Made by a program: the position numbers and the translations under genes | Notes under the pieces: generated by a model | What the model was told of the DNA's origin: nothing | Databases searched by the model: none | The model's input: only the letters and a program-made list of their open reading frames with translations | Assembly (NCBI GenBank): GCA_005281725.1 | Contig: SSBO01000012.1 | Coordinates: forward strand, 18,359,286-18,423,285 | DNA: 64,000 nt | Direction: 5' to 3' | Origin: Wuchereria bancrofti | Taxonomy: Eukaryota > Nematoda > Chromadorea > Rhabditida > Onchocercidae | Shown: positions 34,201-46,657 of the stretch, piece after piece | Position numbering within the stretch: the first letter of the stretch is position 1 | Layout of the letters: each line of letters opens with the position of its first letter

Positions 34201-36000
34201 TCAAAAATTATCAGAGTACGATAAGCGGTTGACACCTGTGAAAGGAGTGATTGCTCTCGCTTACTCATTTCATGTCATAGCATTTATTTTACTGACGAGA
34301 AGATAGAGTCATGATATCAAGAAGTACAATTATCACTCCATCAATTTTTTATATTCTTTCATTTTCACGTTATCACTTGCCCACGTATACAACGAGTGCC
34401 TCAGATGCGTGTATAATAAAATTTTAGTTCTTAAACATTAATTCTCAAACAAATAATAGCATTCAAAGTTTTCTTCTATTTTCCTCCTTAACCTTAGAAA
34501 AATTTATACAAAATCAATAATCGAAAGTTACAAATGATGATAATGGTGCTGATAATGCGACATGAGTAATAACTGAGTATCGATAATTGCAAATCTGTGA
34601 AAATATCTTTCAATACTATCGATCCCATACATCTATATTTGTAAAAACTGATTACTGATATCAGCTAAATGATAAGAAACTATGTAGGAAATGATTTACG
34701 TTGAGGATTTTTGAACAATTTGCAATTAATTTCTCATGCTAAAAAATAATAGTGCAACAGTAATGGATGATACAATAGCAATCGACAAAAGTGTATTACT
34801 GATCACGAGGGTTATATGACCAAACTTTAACTTGAACTAATTTAAATTTAACATTTAACTGTAAATAGATGACAGAGAAGAAAGACTTCACAAATATTTA
34901 TCCATGAATATGGTTTGAAATTCCCTAAGGTAAATCAGAAATGACAATATAGTATAATCTTTTTGAGCACATTATCATCTTATGAGTTACCCTACCTGTA
35001 ATCAAAAGCAATAACGCACATTATAGATATATTTCAGAGATTAAATAAATTATTGATTCAGGTAATTGATGACTGAAAGGAAAAGCTGATAAGAATCTCC
35101 TCCCTCTAATCAATTATAATTAATCTGTGGGAAAGCAAAAATATTTCTTGTTTCTAGGGTATTGAGATGTTCGACAAAGTGCTTATGCATCGGGAAAAAC
35201 CTGACAAATGGAAATGGTGATTGAAAAGGAAGAGAAGTATGTTGCACATAATTTAGTTACATAACTTGTGCTAAAATGTCGAATCATACTGAATAGTCAT
35301 TTTCACCAAAAAAAGTGCAACGGTTCTCTTTCAGTTGTGTATAATCTTAACTTATTCATTAAGCATCAACTACTTCAAATATGACATTCATCCATCGCTT
35401 TGGAAAAAATTAAAGAAATTAAACACAAAATAATTTTAAGTCAACGAAATAAGACGGATAAGTGGGGATTAAGTGTGACCAATGTCCGCATTTTACTGAC
35501 ACTGAGATAGCCCCTCAAATACCGTACTGACTGAACAGTTAAATTCAAAACGGTCAACACCACAACAACAGGTCTGCTATAATTCAAATACTGCATTTCA
35601 CATTACTGAGCTAAAACTATCTTAAGCTGACTTCAGGTACAGCTACATTTTTGCAAAAATACGGGATAAATGCGAGCTCGTCTTCCCAACGGTCATTCTA
35701 ACATCGACCACTTAATTTGCTTGCATAGAATTGGAAATTTTCTCCTTTCACTTTTAAATCAAAATTGAAAGCTTTAAAAATGTATTTCTTTAAAAAAAAA
35801 AAAGTATTTTAGAATATAATTGCAGAAGTTTTAAAAATAAAAAATTGTGCGATGGAAAAGAAATTTTAGAAAGTGATAAATGATTATGACAATAACAAAA
35901 TCAATAAATAATCCCGATCCTTAGAAAAACTGGAAAAGCAATACACAATAACATAATAATAGAAAGAGAGGTACTATTGTAGAATTTAGATTGCAATACA
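31202..36000. other. no gene recognised (upstream of filamin exon 1)
   Basis: AT-rich sequence without calponin-homology or Ig-repeat coding that I can see. A short open stretch at about 32126-32230 (minus, VRTALQVKTGSVAYLICFKQ) has better base composition than its surroundings, but it has no recognisable similarity and no clear splice sites. Confidence 0.5.
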
Positions 36001-36560
36001 GAAGAGGAACAGTGATGGTTCAAAGTCAAGTGTTTTGCATAAACATGGTTGACTGCGCGCACAGGAATGCTCGTGAAGGTTGACGATGACGGTAAAGGTG
36101 ATTTTGATGATGATGACGACTATCGTCGTATGATGCGATCAGAGGTTGAGATGGGAAGGAGAAAGATGGAGAGCGATTGTGACATTGCTGGTGACGAAGT
36201 GTGGAAGAAGTAGTAGCAATAACTAGTTGAAAGTGACAACAAATGGCAACTCAGGCAGAAGTGATTATGATTATCATAATACTAAACGCAGGAGGAAAAC
36301 ATCATGGAATAGAGCAAGATAGAAATGAATAAAAGTGGAATAGTACGAAAAAATGTTGATGGTTACTTTCAGCAGCGATGACTAAAGAAGTACTATCTCT
36401 CTTTGTAAGGCACAGATAAAACTGTCTCTCTCCTTCTCAAAACTTCTCTCCTTCCTTCATTCATTTATCCATCACAACAGGAATAACACTACGACCACTA
36501 GGTAGCGCGGCGAATCGTTGCGAAGGTCATTTGCTGTACGTAGTTCGCTGAATAACGTTA
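36001..36560. promoter_or_regulatory. GC-richer island, possible promoter
   Basis: It contrasts with AT-rich flanks of several kilobases and contains GAT/GAC triplet runs and CT-rich tracts, resembling the island at 18140-18790. It lies about 5 kb upstream of filamin exon 1 on the minus strand. A 48-codon acidic open frame lies on the plus strand within it (36067-36213). The function is inferred from composition only. Confidence 0.3.
36067..36213 (+). CDS. small acidic open frame, unrecognised
   Basis: An ATG-initiated frame of 48 codons reads MLVKVDDDGKGDFDDDDDYR and ends DEVWKK before TAG. The Asp run comes from GAT/GAC triplets, so it may be a by-product of simple sequence. No homologue comes to mind, and there is no splice or promoter evidence. 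Confidence 0.12.
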   Translation: MLVKVDDDGKGDFDDDDDYRRMMRSEVEMGRRKMESDCDIAGDEVWKK

Positions 36561-39500
36561 TCTCTGATTGCTGTCTTCTCGATGGTCATCATGGCTAAAA
36601 GAAGAAATTGAATTTGAAATATTATGTTTGTCCAAGCTAGACAAATGTACAAAATTAAAGATATAATATTAGGTGAGTGATTGCTTATTCAAGGTAGCTT
36701 GAACTCCCACAAGATTTTCAGTGGCATCACACTAAATTGTTTCTAGTAGGTCCTCCATGACAAAACAAAATTAACTTCTATTTGAACTCATATTTTCCAA
36801 GCTTTTGATATCAAAAAATATGCTTGTCACCAAAGAAGAATGTCTGACGACGACTGCATCTCGGTAAAACTAACGTCATCGTATTAATGATCTTCCATCT
36901 AAATTATCCTAACCGAAACAATATACAAAACGGTTGATGTATCTCGTTGAATGGCTTCACAAATCATTAACCTAAATTGAAAATGAAAATCGAATATGTC
37001 ATATAAATAGAGATATGAATAATAATTTTGCTTAAATGTTGGAAAGAAGTGCTATAATTAAATTATATAGCATAGTGGGAAAATTTATTAACTTTAATTG
37101 TCTACTTTTTACCTTCATTTTGAGATAAACTGATTTCTTCTATCACCATAACTGATTGAGAGTGAAAAATCAAAAGAAAGATTGAAGATTGAATGGTTAA
37201 GTCAATATCACTGATGTTGAATGTATGAGGAAAAGATCACTGCATGGAACTGATAGTTCAAAAGACGAACTGCTTACAGATTGTTTTGATTCAAAAGTTT
37301 TGAGGCTTTTAAGCTTAATGTGACATTCTGCGCTCGTACGTCCACACTTTAAGTCAATGTGAATATTTATTTACTTCTGATAACTTTCAGTTAGTAAACA
37401 TTACACGTGCATAAAACATGGATTGAAGGAAGGTACCAAAGTGATATTCCTCAAAATACATCCTCTATACCATGAAGTGTTATCATATAGATTACCGTTT
37501 CTTGCAAATGGCAATGAAAATTAAACATCATTTGTGAATCTCGTTAACTAATAGCTAATTCTTATGCTCAATTTAGATAAATCATGTGCTAAATATGACC
37601 ACCTCTAGTTTCACGTTACACTATACCTTTGCTTTCTATCAAGTTAATATTTGTTGGTATTTAAGTTAATTTCTTCAAAAAGAAAAATTATGAATAAAGC
37701 AAAAAATGCTGCGAGAATGCCAAGGACCATTCCAGAAAGTGTACCCATCGAAAATATGTAAAATATCGAAAAAAGACATTAATCTATATTATTCCACTAA
37801 TCTTATCTAATGAAGGTTACTAATTATTGGATAGATGAGAGAAAAAAGAGAAAGCAACTTGTTTGAATCGACTCTGCAAATGATCGTTTTAATGTTATTT
37901 TGCATGTCTATTCACTATCACTCCTCAGGGATGACAAGCCATCTTAGCTCTTAAACACTTTCTGGCTACAAAACCTGTCCAAATGGACGGTTATCATTTG
38001 TATGTAGTGGATTCATTCTCTACCCTAAATTAATGCAGGAAATAAAAAATCAAACATTTTTTTTTCAGTAAATCCTAAAATTGTTAACAAAATGTATTGC
38101 AAGAGCGATCATGCAAATACTGTATTCATCTATTCATCAGTCTTTATTCCAAGATTGCGCTCAACACGACATCAATTACGATGACATCGTTATGAGATTA
38201 AAACTAGGTGGAAATCAATGACTGATAGAAATAAAGCGTTGTATCAACTTAATTGTCGCCACATTACCTATCTGTCCATTATATTTGTGATATATTTGCA
38301 ATAGTAACAATAGAAATGTTACACTGAGATGATGCGTATTATGCATGTTTACAATACAATCCTTCCACTCCTCATAGAAGTATGTAAACAATCCTGATGT
38401 AATCATTGTTGGTGACTAAAACTGACTTTCTAAGTATGATCGATAAGATGTACAAATTATGAAGCGCATTTGACTCAGAGAATTTTGCTTTCTTATATTT
38501 TACGTATTGTGCAGAGCAATAAATTGTGATGATAGCGATATCCAAGTAGTATGACGATATGTATCGGTCTTCTCAAAGTATGTATTACAAACAGTGGAAT
38601 GTAGTGGGGTAGGTATTGTTTCCACGAAAACTATGTTACAACAGATACGCACATAACACTGCACTATCTTCAATCATTCCGAGTTCTGAGATGGATAATC
38701 AGTGGTCATCATCAGTAGGACATTTTTCACCCTAAATTTTTCGCTCTCCCATTTCGCTCAGGACAAGTACGCTCTCCCTTCTCTCTTATCCTTATTCCGG
38801 GTTCCTCCACCACTTTTGGAATCCTCTTAAGAAAGATTATAATCTGCCCTGATATTCACGTGAAAATGAGTCAGCGAAAGACGCGTCATTGTAGCCACTT
38901 TCCGCATATTTGAGACTCAAAAACAAATTGCTGTGCTAAATCAAATAACTCCGACAAATAAGTACTACTATATGAACTTTCATCAAATTTGTTGTTGCAT
39001 AAGACTCTAATCATTGATATTTCCGAATCGATGAAAAGATAGATGAATTGCAGAATAAATTTTTGGATCGGTCTCGAAAATTCACTAACATTATGTAAGC
39101 CTTGTTCATTTGTAATGAAAGATAAAACGACTCATTCATTCATCTGACCGAATTTCATGTAACCGCACTTATTCGTAACACAAAAATTTTTCTTATGGGT
39201 CAAGTTATCCAATCCCTACATATCTAAATCGTCTGTCTTCATCTTATTTCTTTTCACAAATACCAAATTGATGTTTACCGAAAATAAAATTTGAAGTCCA
39301 ATATGTATATGCGCAAAGTTCTGTAGAAATTCCAAAGTGTTTGTAGAAGGAATTATTAACAAATTTAAAGCTAGTCGAGAGAAATATCGGAGTAATCTGT
39401 AAAACACCAAAGGGGACTTTTGGCAAGTCATAAAGGGTATTCAAGGAAAGAAAGTAGCAGTTGAACTAACATCTAAGAACACTGAAATAATGGGTTAAAA

Positions 39501-40801
39501 ATAATATAGTTACTAAAGGATTTGTGTGATCATTCTTGGTGACTGTCACATCATTTAACATTGTAAGGTCATATTAATCATAATGAATCCTAATTTTATT
39601 GGCTTAACATCATATCGCTATGTCTAGCCGCACACAGGTCTTTTGTCTTCTGTATTTAAAATATCTAAAATTTGAAATACCATAAGTCTCTCATCTAAAA
39701 TGTTTTAAAAAAAACTTCAAAAAATACAACAGAAGTCTCCATTTCACGCTTAGCCACAAGTTTGAAAAAGCAAATTTGAAGAAAATACTTATGGCAATAA
39801 TAATATGTAATTCGCTGCATTGTCGAAGAAGAAGTACTGAGTACAAATCACTAAACTGGGAAAATTACAAACCGTATCACAATCGTAAAGTCTATTCTAT
39901 TTCGAATTTTAAAAAAACGTGTAAAGTTAAACTTGAAAAAGCTTCGTAATTGTGCATAATCAAGTTAAATGCCACAAAGAAAATGAAATGAAATCAAACA
40001 CAACAATAACAATAAAAAAAAATACTACTTCCCTTCTAATTAAGCAAATTAATACCTCACCGCATTTTAAGCATAAAGGCTGTTTATCTTTCTTTAACTT
40101 CGATAATATGTTCTTGAATTGTGGATTGTACCAAAAAGATTGAAATATCCAAAATCACTAGCTTCCTTATTTTTATTTTTACTTCTTTATATTTATATAG
40201 TTTTATTGCATTTAAAGTTCAAAACGACGTTTTTCCCGTAAAAATCTATAATCTGATTGTTTCTTAATCTATCAATATTCAGAAGAATTACAATATATTA
40301 GAAGGGTACGAATAGAAGATATGAAGAATGTGTACAACAAATCGTATCATACACATCCCTTTATATTTGACATTTCTACAAATAATTGCCACAACAAAAT
40401 GTAAATATTTTCATGGGAGAAAATTACTCTAATCAAAAGCGAATGACAAGTTATCAATTTTCAAAGCGAAATGTGAGAGATAAACTGTTTAAGCTAGAAA
40501 AATATATCGCAACATTAAACTAGAAAAAGATGGTGACCATAGCTCATTTAGAAAAGTTTAAGGAGAATTCCGGAAGCATCATAAAAAGTCAAAAAATAAT
40601 CAGCAAAATGTCGAAAAATTTCAAACCATTTGTACAAGTGGTGAAGAAAAAGCAAATATCTTCCAAACCTGATGATTTCTCATTTTTTAGACTTGGATAG
40701 CTTGCAAATGCTTTATTATAACATTTTATTCTTCAATGCAATCAATAGTGCATGGTCTAATAGTTCAATGAAGTCAGGTTGAAGGACAAATAAGACCCCA
40801 A
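36561..40801. other. no gene recognised
   Basis: AT-rich. Only short, unsupported open frames are seen on either strand (for example 38215-38406 and 39216-39444). Confidence 0.5.
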
Positions 40802-42493
40802 GATCTCTCCCAAACATATTGGAATTAAATTCAAGATTTTTGAGAGAAACTCACTTCATCAACAGTAAAATAAGACAAACCGTTGCTGAAAGACGTTCAA
40901 GATATTTATACACTGAATATTTCCCTTCATCTCTCCCTACACCTAATTTCTTTTCTGAATTTTCAGTATTACTTCGATTTAAACTAGTCAGTCTAATTCA
41001 GTAGGGCGCATATTATCTGTTAATTTAGGCTTTTCTAATTTTCGTATGATTCTGCTTGACAGTATCCCAAAATAGCATTTATTGCACATCCGTCATTTAA
41101 TTTTTATGAAAGTATGTCACATCCAATTATTCTAATACACACTAAAAGCAACTTTGATATTACGTATAATTCGCAATTTCAGTTGGCAACTATTTATTTT
41201 CATCATAGAATATAAAAAAAAATTATAGATATGAAGATTCTCGCACTCCGGTGGATAAACTAACTTTGAAGTGACTAAATTTCAAAAACTCGTATCTTTG
41301 TTGCTTGCAAAGCAATCAGAAATGCAAAACATACGAATTTAAGGATCAAAAATTTAAACAAATTGCTAAGAGAAAATGGTAGAACAAAGGTTCAAGATAT
41401 ATCACCTGAAATGTGAACATTACCAACTTCTCGACCAGTAATTCTGTAAGCGAATCAATCTGACTGTGTTGTATCATAGGCCATGTCGAGTCCAAAATAA
41501 ACTTCCGATTTCCTCTGCTAATATGAATTTATTTATCGGATTCAAAATCCTTTCCGGCTTAATTTTCTTTCTAATAAACTTTAACGACTCTTGAAGGCGA
41601 ATATTATCAGTCACAAAGATGACCGATATCATTAGGTGCTGTTTATATATTCGTTATTCCGTTCATTTCTGTATCTATGAAGCATCGTTCTGTAAATTCA
41701 ATTAATTAATTTATAAATTCTGTTAGTCAAACGTTTCTTTAAAAAAATCTAGTGATTAATTTAATTGTACATCCATAGGTACCAGGAATGTTTCGCCTTT
41801 TGATCAAGCATTTTCTTTCACGTCTTACAACTTCATTTGGAAATTTAAATTCAAAAAACGACAGATCAATATTCGATCATGTAGTCATTATTTTGTTTAA
41901 ACAGAGTGCGTTGATAATTACAACTTTTTTAAAATTCTGAAGCTTCACGTATTTACAAAAGTAACTGAAAGATTATTTTCGAGTAGTTTTACTTCAGAAT
42001 AGTTTTTTTTACTACGCACTATGTATTTTAAAGTGATTATTGAAGTATTTACTGCAACTGTCTCCCCAAGGCGGCTGAACAAATTTTACTTTGCTTTTAA
42101 GTACACATTTTTAATGATTGAACGATAGCTGTGTAATTAGTTATATTCATTTCTGACTGTCAGAAATTTTTTTGCAAATTCTTTTCTGCAGTCCTAAAAT
42201 TTTCTCATTTGTCCCGCAGAATGAGATAAATTAGAAAAATCAAGTAATTTTACTCATCAAACTTGTTTTCCTCTTAAATTTTTGGATTATCAAATTCAGT
42301 GCTCGGAAAAAAATTCAATTTTAAATACGTCGTCTTTGGAAGAACTTAAATACTTGATAAAAAGCCTTTTCAAAGAGATTTGAACGTCACTGGAAATGAC
42401 ATCTAGAATGAAATTTAAAGATGAATTTTATATGTATATGAAAGAGTATTTTCTGTTTGTATATGTGTATCCGCAATTGTCAGAATAGTGAAA
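40802..42493. repeat. direct repeat copy 1 (1.69 kb), ends at n 42494
   Basis: Nearly identical to 42495-44186, with a few base differences such as near 40825 and 40850. It is non-coding. The two copies meet exactly at a lone n, so an unmerged contig overlap is more likely than a true tandem duplication. Confidence 0.85.
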
Positions 42494-42494
42494 N

Positions 42495-44186
42495 GATCTC
42501 TCCCAAACATATTGGAACTAAATTCAAGATTTTTGAGAGAAATTCACTTCATCAATAGTAAAATAAGACAAACCGTTGCTGAAAGACGTTCAAGATATTT
42601 ATACACTGAATATTTCCCTTCATCTCTCCCTACACCTAATTTCTTTTCTGAATTTTCAGTATTACTTCGATTTAAACTAGTCAGTCTAATTCAGTAGGGC
42701 GCATATTATCTGTTAATTTAGGCTTTTCTAATTTTCGTATGATTCTGCTTGACAGTATCCCAAAATAGCATTTATTGCACATCCGTCATTTAATTTTTAT
42801 GAAAGTATGTCACATCCAATTATTCTAATACACACTAAAAGCAACTTTGATATTACGTATAATTCGCAATTTCAGTTGGCAACTATTTATTTTCATCATA
42901 GAATATAAAAAAAAATTATAGATATGAAGATTCTCGCACTCCGGTGGATAAACTAACTTTGAAGTGACTAAATTTCAAAAACTCGTATCTTTGTTGCTTG
43001 CAAAGCAATCAGAAATGCAAAACATACGAATTTAAGGATCAAAAATTTAAACAAATTGCTAAGAGAAAATGGTAGAACAAAGGTTCAAGATATATCACCT
43101 GAAATGTGAACATTACCAACTTCTCGACCAGTAATTCTGTAAGCGAATCAATCTGACTGTGTTGTATCATAGGCCATGTCGAGTCCAAAATAAACTTCCG
43201 ATTTCCTCTGCTAATATGAATTTATTTATCGGATTCAAAATCCTTTCCGGCTTAATTTTCTTTCTAATAAACTTTAACGACTCTTGAAGGCGAATATTAT
43301 CAGTCACAAAGATGACCGATATCATTAGGTGCTGTTTATATATTCGTTATTCCGTTCATTTCTGTATCTATGAAGCATCGTTCTGTAAATTCAATTAATT
43401 AATTTATAAATTCTGTTAGTCAAACGTTTCTTTAAAAAAATCTAGTGATTAATTTAATTGTACATCCATAGGTACCAGGAATGTTTCGCCTTTTGATCAA
43501 GCATTTTCTTTCACGTCTTACAACTTCATTTGGAAATTTAAATTCAAAAAACGACAGATCAATATTCGATCATGTAGTCATTATTTTGTTTAAACAGAGT
43601 GCGTTGATAATTACAACTTTTTTAAAATTCTGAAGCTTCACGTATTTACAAAAGTAACTGAAAGATTATTTTCGAGTAGTTTTACTTCAGAATAGTTTTT
43701 TTTACTACGCACTATGTATTTTAAAGTGATTATTGAAGTATTTACTGCAACTGTCTCCCCAAGGCGGCTGAACAAATTTTACTTTGCTTTTAAGTACACA
43801 TTTTTAATGATTGAACGATAGCTGTGTAATTAGTTATATTCATTTCTGACTGTCAGAAATTTTTTTGCAAATTCTTTTCTGCAGTCCTAAAATTTTCTCA
43901 TTTGTCCCGCAGAATGAGATAAATTAGAAAAATCAAGTAATTTTACTCATCAAACTTGTTTTCCTCTTAAATTTTTGGATTATCAAATTCAGTGCTCGGA
44001 AAAAAATTCAATTTTAAATACGTCGTCTTTGGAAGAACTTAAATACTTGATAAAAAGCCTTTTCAAAGAGATTTGAACGTCACTGGAAATGACATCTAGA
44101 ATGAAATTTAAAGATGAATTTTATATGTATATGAAAGAGTATTTTCTGTTTGTATATGTGTATCCGCAATTGTCAGAATAGTGAAA
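42495..44186. repeat. direct repeat copy 2 (1.69 kb)
   Basis: Matches 40802-42493. Its right part, from 43244 on to 44373, is repeated again after the n at 44374. Confidence 0.85.
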
Positions 44187-44374
44187 GAGTACAAGAAAGC
44201 TTTTTTAAGAAATTTTAGCGATAGATAAATTAGAACTGATTTTTTCATTAGGTTGCAAGAAAAGGAACTGCAGAAAATATAAATCAAAAGAACATTTCGA
44301 AAGTGATGTTCAAATCTTTAAAAGTAATGTTGTTTTTTAGAATTCCATTTTTTGTTCACTCGAAATTTCCTGAN

Positions 44375-45504
44375 TTTCCGGCTTAATTTTCTTTCTAATA
44401 AACTTTAACGACTCTTGAAGGCGAATATTATCAGTCACAAAGATGACCGATATCATTAGGTGCTGTTTATATATTCGTTATTCCGTTCATTTCTGTATCT
44501 ATGAAGCATCGTTCTGTAAATTCAATTAATTAATTTATAAATTCTGTTAGTCAAACGTTTCTTTAAAAAAATCTAGTGATTAATTTAATTGTACATCCAT
44601 AGGTACCAGGAATGTTTCGCCTTTTGATCAAGCATTTTCTTTCACGTCTTACAACTTCATTTGGAAATTTAAATTCAAAAAACGACAGATCAATATTCGA
44701 TCATGTAGTCATTATTTTGTTTAAACAGAGTGCGTTGATAATTACAACTTTTTTAAAATTCTGAAGCTTCACGTATTTACAAAAGTAACTGAAAGATTAT
44801 TTTCGAGTAGTTTTACTTCAGAATAGTTTTTTTTACTACGCACTATGTATTTTAAAGTGATTATTGAAGTATTTACTGCAACTGTCTCCCCAAGGCGGCT
44901 GAACAAATTTTACTTTGCTTTTAAGTACACATTTTTAATGATTGAACGATAGCTGTGTAATTAGTTATATTCATTTCTGACTGTCAGAAATTTTTTTGCA
45001 AATTCTTTTCTGCAGTCCTAAAATTTTCTCATTTGTCCCGCAGAATGAGATAAATTAGAAAAATCAAGTAATTTTACTCATCAAACTTGTTTTCCTCTTA
45101 AATTTTTGGATTATCAAATTCAGTGCTCGGAAAAAAATTCAATTTTAAATACGTCGTCTTTGGAAGAACTTAAATACTTGATAAAAAGCCTTTTCAAAGA
45201 GATTTGAACGTCACTGGAAATGACATCTAGAATGAAATTTAAAGATGAATTTTATATGTATATGAAAGAGTATTTTCTGTTTGTATATGTGTATCCGCAA
45301 TTGTCAGAATAGTGAAAGAGTACAAGAAAGCTTTTTTAAGAAATTTTAGCGATAGATAAATTAGAACTGATTTTTTCATTAGGTTGCAAGAAAAGGAACT
45401 GCAGAAAATATAAATCAAAAGAACATTTCGAAAGTGATGTTCAAATCTTTAAAAGTAATGTTGTTTTTTAGAATTCCATTTTCTGTTCATTCGAAATTTC
45501 CTGA
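44375..45504. repeat. direct repeat copy 3 (1.13 kb), starts at n 44374
   Basis: Matches 43244-44373 and the end of 40802-42493. Same overlap pattern at a lone n. Confidence 0.85.
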
Positions 45505-46278
45505 TTAATTATCAGCTACTGCTCATATCATTTACTTAAAATTTAAAGTTAAATCTAAAATATTTCCCGAGTTTTTCTACTTTCCCTAAATTACTTTTTA
45601 ATTTTATGATTCTAAAATCATCAACTGCTTACTATTCTGCAGCCATTTGCTGATTAAAAAAAAACTGGTTATGCAATAATACAATTTGTATCCTAATTGC
45701 TCCTCTGTAATTTTATGATATTCATGAATAACTTATTATGATTGGACTGAAATTACCACTGATATATACAATGAATATGTTTTTTTTCTATTTAATACCA
45801 ATATGTCACTTATTTAAGGAGGTAAGAGATGATGAAACTTTGCTCCAAATCTCAAAAGATCGGAGAGCGGGATCAGCATTCATTTGCTTGGATATATTGA
45901 ATGTCATAGTTCTAATGTAAAGATATAAAAACGTCGATTGTTCCTTCATCTTTATCTCTAATCTTTTATAAATCAGAACAGATAATCGATCAATAAAAAT
46001 CTAAAAACAAACAAAAATCAAAAAATTCAAATGCCGTTTCGATTTCTGTTATAGTTATAAATGTTACAGATACTACTCTACCGTATCATTATGACCGATA
46101 TTCTCAGTTGAGTCAGTTTGATAATGATTATAAACTCAATCTATTATTTTTAAGATGACCTACATTTATCTCCTTTTCTTGCATATAATTTTTGACCCTC
46201 ACCCAAGTCTAGACCATTTTCACTCTCCTCAGAAATGCTATTTACTCGCCGATAACTGGTCAGATAATAAAATATATA
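45505..46278. other. no gene recognised
   Basis: AT-rich unique sequence after the repeated block. Confidence 0.5.
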
Positions 46279-46657
46279 AAAACTAAATTTTTGAGAAAAA
46301 TGGTGTTATGTTGTTTGGCGTAGCATCGAAATATGTTCCGCTGTTTCTTTTCTAATCCTCTGTAATTGAATTTTTAATTTATTTGATAATTTAGCTAAAT
46401 TAAGGCTTGATTCTCTAGATAAACAGATTCTTCCAAACCTTAGTCCAGCAACCGTAANNNNNNNNNNNNNNNNNNNNNAAAACTAAATTTTTGAGAAAAA
46501 TGGTGTTATGTTGTTTGGCGTAGCATCGAAATATGTTCCGCTGTTTCTTTTCTAATCCTCTGTAATTGAATTTTTAATTTATTTGATAATTTAGCTAAAT
46601 TAAGGCTTGATTCTCTAGATAAACAGATTCTTCCAAACCTTAGTCCAGCAACCGTAA
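46279..46657. other. assembly gap (21 N) flanked by a 179-base direct repeat
   Basis: 46279-46457 equals 46479-46657, with Ns at 46458-46478. The two contig ends carry the same sequence, so the gap is probably negative and no sequence is missing. Confidence 0.85.
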
